In this document: in pieces, positions 37,193 through 47,300 of the stretch | Numbering within the stretch: position 1 is the stretch's first letter | How the letters are laid out: each line of letters begins with the position of its first letter | Assembly (NCBI RefSeq): GCF_021018805.1 | Contig: NC_086258.1 | Location: 11,615,100 to 11,679,099 of the forward strand | Source: Prinia subflava | Taxonomy: Eukaryota; Chordata; Aves; Passeriformes; Cisticolidae | Reading direction: 5' to 3' | DNA length: 64,000 nucleotides | The notes under the pieces: generated by a model | Database searches by the model: none | Told to the model about the DNA's origin: nothing | Seen by the model: only the letters and a program-made list of their open reading frames with translations | Position numbers and translations under genes: made by a program

Positions 37193-38051
37193 GCCCTGGC
37201 TGGTGCCCGCAGGATGGCTGTACCAGTGCAATTCCTTCTGCGGGGTGGGAGGGAGGGATCTGTGACTTGGAGGGGACAGTGGGGCGGGAGGGTGATGGCT
37301 GCTTTGTTTGAAGGTGATCGGGCCTCTTCATGGGGTGCAGGAGGGGCTTCTGCCTGGTCCTGGAGCTGAGATCCTCGTTGGAGGGTCCAGAGCCCAGTGT
37401 GTGGTGGGTGATCTGGCACACGATGATTTGCAGCTGCTGTGTCAGAACTGCAGTTGCAGGAGGCCGGGTGGCCCTGGCATGTACGAGCCTCTGCTTCTAT
37501 GGTGCCTTGGTGGCAGAGCAGTTCACACCCCGACCCTGGCCAGCTGTGCCCCTGTGACTGTTGCCCTGGCCCGTCCTGTCTCCAGTGCCTTTCAGCCCTG
37601 CTGGCTGCGCTCCCCCAAGTGCCGTCCCTCGCTGCCCTAGCACAGCCAGGCCCAGCTCCTGCCTGCGCTGGCTTCCTGTGCCTTCCCCCAGCGGCTGCTT
37701 CTGGGTGAGCTATTGCCAAAGCCCCCTCTTCTCTTGTCCCTGATGCCGTGCTGTGCCTTCCCCCAGCCTGCACTAGAGCTGCTGGTGCTTGGATGATGTG
37801 GTTTGGGGTCTGGGGGAGCTGTGAGCACTGAGAGCCCTCAGCAGGGCCATGGCTGAGGACAGTCCTGGAGCATTTTCTTGCCCTTGCGTGCCTGCCCGAG
37901 TGCTGCCTCTGCTGCTGAGTGCCTGCACCCAGTGCCTGTGGGCTGTTGTCTCAGGTTGTTTGCTGCTGTGCTGTGGTAAAGCTGTTCCCAGCAGCCGTGT
38001 GGGCCATCACTGCTGGGGCCAGTGTTCAAGTAGTTGTCACTGTAGGGTTGG

Positions 38052-38057
38052 AATAAA
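38052..38057 (+). terminator. SYNGR2: SYNGR2 polyadenylation signal AATAAA
   Basis: Canonical AATAAA lies about 860 bases after the SYNGR2 stop. The cleavage site should fall near 38070-38080, about 300 bases from the convergent TK1 end. Confidence 0.8.
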
Positions 38058-38382
38058 CTTTTTCACCAAGCCAACCATGTGAGCCACCACGTGCTTTTTG
38101 TCTCAGCTTCTGCCTTCTGCCCCTCAGGGGCTGGGGGTGTCAGGTGGGGCAGTGCAGCCCCTGCCAACTGCTGTGCTGCAAACAGCACACTCATGCTGGT
38201 GCTATTTTTAGGCCACCCTCCCTCATGCTCCCTGGTCTGAGCAGAGCTCCAACACCAGGCCTGTGAGCGGCCCTCCCACCCCGACTGCTGCAGTGACCAG
38301 CCCATGCTGCCTCACTGGTTACAGCCAGGACCACTTAGCAGGATGCTCTGGTAGAAAATACACACACAGGTTCATTAAGTTA

Positions 38383-38388
38383 TTTATT
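38383..38388 (-). terminator. TK1: TK1 polyadenylation signal AATAAA
   Basis: Canonical AATAAA on the minus strand lies about 1.28 kb after the TK1 stop codon, so the 3' UTR is long relative to the coding sequence. Confidence 0.75.
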
Positions 38389-39669
38389 AACATAAAACTG
38401 CAGCTGCAGTGCCTTCCCCAGCCCTGGGGGAAAAGCCCAGCCCTGGTAATCGAGTGCTTGCAAGTACAATTATTGTCACTTGTAACATGGGGGCAGCAGA
38501 GGCAGTTCAGACAGCTCTTGGAGCCTTCCAGGGCACAGGCAAACAGCGACCCTGGACTCATGCCTGGCTTTTAGAACAAAGAGCTACTGCTAGGAGCCTG
38601 TGGATGCTGGCTTCCAGGAAAAACATTTTGCAGAGAATAAGGAAGCAACATCCTTCCTTTGACTCAGAATCTGAGTGGAACAAAGAGGGAAGAGAATCCT
38701 TCAGTCAGCTTAGAGCAGACTAAGAGTCAGCCTCAAGAATTTTGGGAGGTTGGGGAGGGAGCAAAAGACATGACTAGAGTGGAGAAGCAGCTCCTCAGAG
38801 GAGAGCCCCTTTACCAAGCAGCTGGATCTTCCCTGGAATAATTGTCCAAATCTTGGTAGAAGAAACTCTGAGCCTCCAAACCCTTCACAGGTAACAGCAC
38901 CACAGTGTCAGCACCAGCCTTGAACCTGAGTAAAACTGCCCTGAATTTGGACAAGGCTCTTCCCGGGACCAGTTCCTCCAAAGGAGTCTGTCATAGCCTG
39001 CTAGAGCACAGCCAGCTCTTTGAGGTTCAACACCTCAGAAATCAGCTGCTAGGTCTCCTTTACCTCCTTCTGTTTCAACAGCAATTGACAAGGCAGTAAC
39101 AGCAGCTAGCATGGGGCCTGCCCAGGGCTGGGCAGCGTGTCAGTTTAAAAGCTATGTCACAGCTCTGTGACAAGGAACAAGTTACCTCAGACTGTTAGGA
39201 AACAAAACTAAAAATTGCATTTAAAATACTAATGGCTGTACATTGTCTTGAGAAACCTGGAATTTAGCAACAGCGCACAAGAGGGAAGGACTGCATTCAC
39301 AGGCACCAGAAGCAGCACCAGTGCCAGCCTGAGCACACTTAGACCACTGGGAGACCTCGCCAGAGCCACAGTGAGCAGTGGAAGTGCTGCAGCCTGGCTC
39401 CACATGCAGTGCCCCAGGGCCTGTGTGCGGCAGCATCAGTAACTGTGCTTGTGTCTCTCCTTGTTCTGAGATGGCAACTCACTTTAGCCAGGCTTTTGCT
39501 TCAGCTTCCACCAGCATCAGGCTTGTTGGATCCTCAGTTGTGGCGCTTGGTGTGGGGAGGTTGGGTAGAGGGGGCTGAGGCGCTGAAGAGTTTGCTGAAG
39601 TAGAGAGAGGCAGACCTGGTGCCTTTAAGCCACAGCACTGAGCTCCCTTCCCCTCCCTTTTCCCAGCAG

Positions 39670-41167
39670 TCAAGTGAAGATCTTCCGAGAGGCAGCGGTC
39701 TCCAGCTGCCTCAGGCCCAGGGGCACGTTCTCCTTGTTCTCTGGCCCGGCCTGCTGGGGCCGCTTGCGGAAGTAGCAGGCTCGGCACACGGAGTGGTACT
39801 TGTCAGCTCCTCCAATCACCTCAACCTGGCAGGGAAATGTGGGGAGTGGCTGCAGAGCCCAGCTCTCTGGAGGGAGTCTCTCCCTACCAGCAGGACTGGC
39901 AAAGCGAAACAGTTTCTGTTGCACGGGGGCTCACCTCCCGCTCTGCTCCCAGCCTCTTGGTGTAGGAGGCCTCCCGGAAGCACTCCATGCACACAGCGTT
40001 CAGCTTCACCACGCTCTCCGCCAGCGGCACCAGGTTCAGGATGTTCCCGAAGGCCTGTGCAACACAGCAGGGAAGATGCTGCTGGGTGGGTTCTACGAGG
40101 GTCCCAAAGCAGCTGCTGTACCAAAATGACTGTTTTACCTTTCTCTGGAAAGTCCCATCCAGAGCAGCAACAATGACGGTTTTCCCAGAGTTGGCCATTG
40201 TCTCGCAGAACTCCACAATGTCTGGGAACTGGAGGGGGTACAGGCACATTGTAAAGAAGGATGGGGAGCAGCACTTGGCTCCACGTCCCACAGTGCATGC
40301 CCAGAGAGCAGCACCAGGAGCAAGGAAAATCAGAGTCCTGGCTGTGAAAGGAGCTCCAGTCCCAGCATCCTCTCCAGGGACTATAGGGAAGGAGGGTTGG
40401 ATTATAAGCACAGGCCACATGAATCAAGCTGCTCCAGGGCATTACTTCCCACCCCTCCTACAAAGGACACAGACCTTGGTCTGCACAGGGTGTACCGAGG
40501 AGCCTGTGCCCCGCAGAGCCCAGCAAACCCGCCCCAGCCATGCACTTACAAACTGGCCCTCATCGATGCCAATGACGGCGGCACCCAGCGCTTCCTGGTA
40601 AACGTCCTGGAGGAGCCCAGCGGGCAGGGCCTCCATGGTGCTCCTGCGGGCAGCCAGGGAGTGAGCCGGACAGGCCAGGCAGCCCCGTGGAAGTGGGGTG
40701 TCCTCCCGCGCCGGGAACCCACCTGTCGTGTGTGGAGACCCCGGAGGAGCTGTAACGCGTGTCCTTGGCGTACTTCACCAGCAGACAGCGGTACTGGGCG
40801 AGCTGGAACCGTCGCACTCGCCGCATGAGTTCCGTGCTGCAAGACACGGAGCCAGCGGGCCTCAGCCTCAGCCCGCCGCCTTCCCGTGCCCGCCCGCCCT
40901 GCGCCTCCCGCCCCGCGCCTACCTCTTCCCGGAGAACATGGGCCCGAAGATCACCTACGGGCACAACGGTGGGGTCAGAACAGCGCTCAACGGGAACCCC
41001 CGGCTCCCCCCAGTGCCGGTGCGGCCCCCTGGCCCCGCAGCGCAGTGTCCCGGGGCGGCATCTGTATCTGCCCCCAGCCCGTGCCCGGGGCAGCACCGTA
41101 CCTGTATCTGCCCGCGGGGCCGGCTAGGGGAGCCGGGGTGGACCCCGGGCACCGTCAGGCAGTTCAT
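39670..41167 (-). CDS. TK1: Cytosolic thymidine kinase 1
   Basis: This enzyme phosphorylates thymidine to dTMP in the S-phase salvage pathway. Exons: 41102-41167, 40923-40954, 40723-40836, 40550-40643, 40139-40228, 39935-40054, 39670-39825, all GT-AG, giving 223 residues (chicken protein about 224). The P-loop GPMFSGKS is at 26-33, and DEGQF with the catalytic Glu is at 98-102. Zinc-site cysteines occur in VCMECF and VCRACYF. A KEN box at 203-205 in ENKENVP is the APC/C-Cdh1 degron that removes TK1 in mitosis. The start aligns with the family ([11 protein letters not shown] follows). It shares a CCAAT/E2F-rich promoter with AFMID. Confidence 0.97.
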
Positions 41168-41581
41168 GGCGGACTGTCGGCCCGAGCCCGCGCTCGCCGC
41201 TCCGGCGCGGCCGCGTCAGCCAATCGCAAAGGCCTCTCACCCACGCGCCGCCGCTCAAGCCAATCACGGAAGGGTTTGTGCCGCCGCGCGGCGGCGCTGC
41301 CCAATGGGATCAAGGGCGCCAAAATTTTTATTTTCCTATGTCCGCCGGCCCCGCCCCCTGGTCCCGAGTGACCAATAGGAGGAGGCCACGCCCCCGGGCT
41401 CGGGCCTCGCCTCCACGGTCTGGCCCCGCCCCCGGCTCGGCCTCGCCCCCGGGGCGGCCAATGGGAGCTGGTCCGGCAGCCCCGCCCAGGCCCCGCCCCT
41501 CGGCGGGCACGCGGCCCCGGGAGCGGCCCCGGGAGCGGCCCCGGGAGCGGCCCCGGGAGCGGCCCCGGGAGCGGGCGCACC
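41168..41581. promoter_or_regulatory. TK1/AFMID bidirectional promoter with CCAAT boxes and E2F-like site
   Basis: The 414 bases between divergent start codons carry five CCAAT pentamers, all on the plus strand (41220, 41260, 41301, 41372, 41458), hence inverted relative to TK1. The first three are spaced 40 and 41 bases apart. GGCGCCAAAA at 41315-41324 fits an E2F/DP site. Several GC boxes are present. Inverted CCAAT boxes bound by NF-Y together with E2F control are established for mammalian TK1 promoters. Confidence 0.75.
41511..41574 (+). repeat. 12-bp GC-rich tandem repeat just upstream of AFMID
   Basis: GCGGCCCCGGGA is repeated five times without error, plus a partial copy. It ends 7 bases before the AFMID ATG at 41582 and is therefore probably in the AFMID 5' UTR or core promoter. 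Confidence 0.9.
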
Positions 41582-43917
41582 ATGGGCGGGTGGCGGGATA
41601 TGTCCGCCGAGGTAGGGGCCCCAAGGATGGGCAGAGCGCCGTTCTAGTCCGGGCCGCCGGTTAGGGGCTTTCGCGTGGCCCCCGCCGCCCCGGAGGCGCT
41701 GGCCCCGCCGCAGCCCCGTTGCCTCCCCGCAGGTGCTGGAGGACCAGTACTCTCCCAGTCGCTGGTCCCGCCGCCTCGACCGGGACACCATCATCGACGC
41801 CCACCTCGAGGTGACGGCGGCAGGTGGGGAACGTGCGGCGCCGGGAGAGGGGCTGCGCTCGGTGCCGCGGCCCCGTGTCCACCGCCCCTTCCCCTGCAGG
41901 AACCGAACGGGCTCGGGCCAGCGGCAAGACCTTGCTGCACGTCCCCTATGGCAACGGGGACGGGGAGAAGCTGGACATCTATTTTCCCACGAACCCTTCT
42001 GAAAGTGGGTGACCAGGGTGGCGGGGAAGGGAGTGGGCAGGGTGGACACCCCGCTCATCCCAAACTGTGCTGCACAGCCTTCCCGGTTCTGGTCTACATC
42101 CATGGCGGATACTGGCAGTGCCTGAGGTGAGGTGGGCTTCCCTCGGGAAGGGACTCCCTGAACAACCCTTGCTGACCCCTTCTCCTGACACTGGGACTTG
42201 CTCTGGGTACACGGGGTCTGGCTAGTCCCCAGCTGGCCCCGCAGCCCCCAGCTCCTGCAGCCTGTCAGCATCTCTCTCCCCCAGCAAGGACGACTCGGGG
42301 TTTGCAGCACCCCCGCTGGTGTCACAGGGGGTGGCAGTGGTGGCAGTGGGCTACGACATAGCCCCTAAAGGTAGGTGCCGCCCTGCAGAGGCTGCAGCTG
42401 CCTGCGTAGCCCAGCACCCTCCAACCCTGCCCTTTGTCCCCTGCTTAGGCCACATGGACGCCATGGTGCTGCAGGTGCGCCGCAGCCTTGTCTTCCTGAT
42501 GGAGCAGTACCCCAGGATCAGGTGGGCACTGCCCGGGGTGGGCATTGGTCTGTGAGAGTGGCTGAGGGGGGCAAACAGGACCTGCAGTGGGACAAAGGCT
42601 TTGGCACCTTGGTCCAAGCATGGGGCAGTGCCTGTGGCCACAATCCCCTGCACAAGGCAGCAACTGATGGATTGGGAAACATCAGAGCTGACACACTCAG
42701 GCTGTGCCACCTCCTCTCATGGAGCAAAGCGTGCCTAGGTGCCCCCTCAGTCACTCCCTCCTGCTGGCTCACTGCTCCCTCCTTTCAGAGGCATTTACTT
42801 GTGCGGACACTCGGCAGGGGCCCACCTGGCAGCCATGGTGCTGGCCACAGACTGGACGGAATTCCAAGTGGTGCCAGATATCAAAGGTAGCGTTGCCATG
42901 TTCCAGAACGGGGTCGGGGGAAGAACTGGTCTCCACACCTGGGGCAAGGCTGCAGGGCTGTGGAGCCCCAGCTAGATGATTATGATGTCCCCAGGGCTGT
43001 GGGAGCCACCCAGGCTGCAGCTCCTCACCTGCCAGTGCCTCTGCCTCTAGGAGCAGTACTGGTGAGCGGCGTGTATGACCTGGAGCCCATCCTGCACACC
43101 TACGTGAATGATGCTCTAAACATGAGCCGGTGAGCCCGCATGCTGTGGGGACAGAGCACAGGCAGGCCAGGGTCAGGGGCTCTGCAGCCACTCTGCCTGC
43201 CCCAGCTGGTGAGCCCAGCTGATAGCACGGGTGCCCTTGGAGCAAAGGGCTGCATCAGCTGCCACCCGTGTGACTCCTGCAGGGAGGTGGCCCAGAGGAA
43301 CAGCCCCATGAGAAATGTCACCCCGGCTGTGCCAGCAGCCTGTGAGGTGCTCGTGGCTGTGGCCCAGCATGACTCCCCGGAGTTTCGCAGGCAGTCACAG
43401 GAGTACAGCCAGGTGAGCACCAGGCAGTTGCAGGAGCATGGCCAGGTGAGCTCCAGCAGCACCCTGCTCGGCTCTGGTGGGGACACTGCTCCAGGCAGCG
43501 CTCACCAACTTGCCCAATGGGGAAGAAGAGCTCATGTGCTGAACCAGGGTGGTTTCTGGTTCATTGAAGAACATCAGTCCTTGCCAAGACATTATTCCTG
43601 CTGCTTATCCCGGGCAGGTGAAGTTTGGGGTCCATCCTGCCAGCACCGCTCTCTTCACAGGCCCTGCGTGCAGCTGGCTGGTCTGTCTCTCTGCTGGATC
43701 TGGCTGGCGTGGATCACTTTGACATCATTGAGAAGCTGTCGGAGGACAGCTACATCCTCACTCAGGTAGGTAGGTAGCTACACCTCACTCAGGTAGGCTG
43801 TGCCAAGGCGGATCGGGTGGGCTGCCACCTCCCTGCAGGGAGGTGCAGGGTCAGGGGCTTTTCACAGGGTTTGGTTCCTCATCCCAGGTAATTCTGAACA
43901 TGATTTCAAGAGCATGA
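41582..43917 (+). CDS. AFMID: Kynurenine (arylformamine) formamidase
   Basis: This alpha/beta hydrolase converts N-formylkynurenine to kynurenine in tryptophan breakdown. Exons: 41582-41611, 41733-41823, 41900-42004, 42078-42126, 42285-42370, 42449-42521, 42789-42886, 43051-43129, 43283-43412, 43661-43765, 43888-43917, all GT-AG, giving 291 residues (human 303). The oxyanion-hole motif HGGYW is at 84-88, and nucleophile Ser153 sits in GHSAG. Asp234 in AQHDSPEF and His266 in GVDHFD complete the likely triad. The start ATG follows the 12-bp repeat array and gives [10 protein letters not shown]. The exon 10 donor lies in a GTAGG repeat duplicated downstream. It is divergent from TK1, in the human order. 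Confidence 0.95.
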
Positions 43918-44200
43918 TGGCACATCAGGAGTAAGCAGACGGGGACCATGGCCCTGTGTGGTGGCAACAGGCATCTGGCATCCCCCTGCCTGCTGCCTCC
44001 CCGGTCTAACACAGGGCGCCCGCTGTCTCAGACCCACACTGTGCCCTCTCCCCTCAGCCCAGCCTAGGCTGGTGCCCCTTCCCTGGCGTGTTCCTGCCTG
44101 CTGGAGCACAGGGGACTGCAGGCTGCAAGGCTCTGTCTGGGCAGCTGGGTCATGAAGTTTATTCCTTCAGTGTTCTTTAAACTGCACATTGGCAATACAA

Positions 44201-44206
44201 AATAAA
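44201..44206 (+). terminator. AFMID: AFMID polyadenylation signal AATAAA
   Basis: Canonical AATAAA lies 284 bases after the AFMID stop, in a locally A-rich context. Confidence 0.8.
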
Positions 44207-44214
44207 ATGGGAAT

Positions 44215-44620
44215 TACCGCTGCCCGTAGTAGTGCTTCCCAAGGAGGCAGTGAGTGCACACCCAAAGCAACTGCTGCTGAGAGAATCCCTTCTTCCAGTG
44301 CAGAGTTCTGGGACTTGCTGACCCAGAACATGTCAGGGAAGCCCACCTGCTGCTGTGGGACAGGATGACATAAGCCTCTGTGAATGGGAGTGACAGAGCC
44401 ATCTGGGCTAGGCTGTGCTCATGCTCCTGGGACAGTCCTGATGAGACAAAAACCTTGGCATTGCTGTGCAGTGACTCTAGTCCTGTGGCTGAGATCTTCC
44501 ATGTTCTCAGGAGCATTTGTACCTCCATGGGGACCTTGGCTGTGATGATGTCCCTGCTGCAGAGCAAGGAAAAAAGAACAGTTAAGAGAAAACACCCTGC
44601 ACAGCTACAGCTACCACCAA
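44215..44620. other. Spacer between convergent AFMID and THA1 ends
   Basis: About 400 bases lie between the two polyadenylation sites. Nothing coding or repetitive was recognised. Confidence 0.5.
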
Positions 44621-44626
44621 AATGTG

Positions 44627-44632
44627 TTTATT
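44627..44632 (-). terminator. THA1: THA1 polyadenylation signal AATAAA
   Basis: Canonical AATAAA on the minus strand lies about 180 bases after the THA1 stop codon. Confidence 0.7.
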
Positions 44633-44812
44633 TTGTGCCCTGACTGCTTCCAGGGCTGGAGTCTCTGCTAGGCTGGGCTCACATTGGTTTGTCAGGCTGC
44701 CTGTGAGGGCTGATGTCAAGTTTCAGATGGCTGGGAACACAACTGGAGCACAAAGGGGTTCCAGTCTTGCTTTGGGCTGCCTAACTGCTGCAGTTGTGGG
44801 CTGGCAGCATGC

Positions 44813-47154
44813 TCAGGCTCCCCCAGTGCCTGGAGGCATTGGATGTAGCCCCAAGGCAAATTCCTCCTGGCACTTCCTGGCCACAAATTCCAGCTTTCTC
44901 CTTGCAAGCTCGGTGTCACGGGCTGAGATGTTGCGGTGCCAGACGGCGCGCACAGTCCGTGCAGACCAGGGCAGCAGCAGGACGCTGACAGCCTGCCCAG
45001 TCTCAGCCACCTCCTCCTCGCTGACGGCACGCAGGCGGTCGCAGAGCTCGGCGGGGGACGGCCAGGCCCCCTGGACATTTACCATCACAATGTTGGTCTC
45101 CACTGCTGCCAGGCTGATGGACCAGAGAGGAGAGTCCAGCACATGGATACCTGTGGGAAGCCGAGGTGGTGCCAGCCCACTGCCCAGCTACCTGGAAGAG
45201 GTTACCTGCCCCAGCCCCACCCAGGTTCTGCATGAAGAACCCTTTCTCCCCTCATGTGGTACCATGGTCACTGAGCACAGCATGGGGACATTCATGGCAT
45301 GATCCTGGCACTCCAGCCAGGTGAGGATGCCAACCTGCCAGAGACCCAGTGTGGCCATCCAGGGATGGTGCCCAAGCCACCATTCCGTGGTGTTGGTGGG
45401 CAGTGCCAGCTGTGCTGGTACCTCCCAGCACCCCGGGCCCTGCGGTACCTTGCGCAAAGCGCCGGGCGTTGTCGTGGTCTCTGCGCAGCGCAGCCTCCGC
45501 GTGCTGCAGCCCGAGGCGGGCGGCGGCCGCCAGCACTCCCGCCTGCCGCATGCCCCCGCCCAGCAGCTTCCGTACGCGCCAGGCCTCAGTGACAAACTCC
45601 CTGCACCCTGCCAACACCGCGCCGGCCGGGGCACCCAGGCCCTGCAGAACCGCCAGCGGGGTCACTCCCGCTGCCCCTCCCGGGGCCCAGCCTGCCAGGT
45701 GTGTTCTTAGCCCAACACCTGCAAACAAGGGCCAGGCTCCAGGTTGTGTTGGCCCCTGCCAGCCCTGGGGACCCCTCCCCACACGAGCAGACCTTGGAGA
45801 AGCAGAGGGACACAGAGTCACAGTGCTGGGCAATCTGAGCTGGCTCCACACCCTGGGCAACTGCTGCATTCATCAGTCGTGCACCATCCATGTGCACCCG
45901 CAGCCCATAATGGTCTGCAAGCCCACGGACCTGGAGTCAGAGGACAGTTGGTTTGGGAAGGATCCTTAGGGCATCTAGTGCCACCAACGAGCCATGCTCT
46001 GAGCTCCCGTGTCCCTGCAGTGCCATTGTGCAGGGCCCAGCTGCCCACGCCAGGCAGGATTGTGCCAGCACCATCTGTGGGCTCTCACCTGCCTGAGATA
46101 GGTGAGGGGCAGTGCCCGGCCCCCCGCCGAGCTGTGTGTGTTCTCCAGACAGATGAGCTCAGGACGCGGGTGGTACCGGCTGCCGTGGGCCTCACGGATG
46201 GTCAGCTCCAGCTGCTCCAGGTTGAATGTGCCATTCGGCAGATCTGGCAGTGCCTGGGAGTGCACACCGGCGACCTGTGCCCAGGGCAGGGGAGAGCATG
46301 GAGCTGACAGGGGACAGTGACGGTGCACGGGGGCTCCAGCCCTCTGTCCCCTCCATCGGGTGTGTACAGCCCCCACTCGTGCTGCAGCCCGCGGCTTGGG
46401 ACAGTAACGCAGGTGATCCCGCTCTGGCAGCGGATCCCCCGCCGGCCCTGGCAGCCGGAGGAGGGCAGCACGGGGCCGCCCTGCGAGCACCGCCACCAGC
46501 GAGTGCCACCGTGCCCACCGACTGCCCGCCGCCCTCACCTGCGCGGCCCCGCCGTGCTCGTAGAGGTGCAGGTGGCTGTCCTGGCCCAGGAAGAGCTGAG
46601 CCCCCCTTCGCTGGCAGTGGCACATCACTGGGAGAGAAGGGCCGTGAGGGAGGGGGCCAAGTGCAGCATCGCACAGCCTAGGGGCACGAGGGGCTGCGAG
46701 TGCAGCCCCGGACTCACCGGCGATGAGATTGGCCATGGTGGCCGTGGGCACGAACAGAGCCGATTCCATCCCCAGAATCTCCGCGGCTGCAGCTCTGCGG
46801 GGGGACACGGATGTGCCGGGGGGCTGGAGCTGGGGGGCCGGGGGCTTGGGGACCCCACAGGTCCCGGCTGCCCCCGCAGAGCCGCTCGGGCCCCCTATCC
46901 CGCTGCCCCCGCGTCGGGGGCTTGCAGGCAGGGTCCCCACGGGAGGCCCGTCCCCCCCGCCCACCGTTCACTGACGGGTCCTCGCCGTAGTCGTCGTCGC
47001 CCACGGCGGCGCGGGCCATGGCGCGGCGCATCCCCGCGCACGGCCGGGTCACCGTGTCGCTCCGCAGGTCCACGGCAAGCGGCGGGGCCGCGGCGGGACG
47101 CCGCGGCATCGCCCCCCGCCCGAGCAGCCGCCCCCGCCGCAGCACCGCCCGCAT
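44813..47154 (-). CDS. THA1: Threonine aldolase, PLP-dependent
   Basis: This enzyme cleaves L-threonine or L-allo-threonine to glycine and acetaldehyde; it is a fold-type I PLP enzyme. Exons: 46965-47154, 46718-46786, 46539-46627, 46089-46274, 45793-45930, 45449-45641, 44813-45150, giving 400 residues, the length I recall for the mouse enzyme. Motifs: [50 protein letters not shown], and the PLP lysine at about residue 224 in CFSK|GLGAPAG. An in-frame ATG at 47175 could add seven residues. Exon 2 stays in frame only if the second of two AG acceptors (8 bases apart) is used; this deletes about four residues usually found after DPSVN. The human locus is a pseudogene (THA1P). Overall it looks functional, with one doubtful junction. 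Confidence 0.88.
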
Positions 47155-47300
47155 GGCCGGGACAGCCCCCCGCAAGGGCTCCCGGGCGGGGGCGGGATCG
47201 CCCGTCCCGGGAACGGGGCGGACACGCGGGCCGGGAACGCCGCCCTGCGGGGCTGCCTCGGAACGCCGTCCCTAGCAGCCCCCATCCCTCCATCCCCCAC
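47155..47300 (-). promoter_or_regulatory. THA1: THA1 CpG-rich promoter region
   Basis: CpG-rich sequence continues upstream of the THA1 start for roughly 150 bases and then fades. No TATA box is seen. The transcription start cannot be placed from sequence. Confidence 0.45.
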
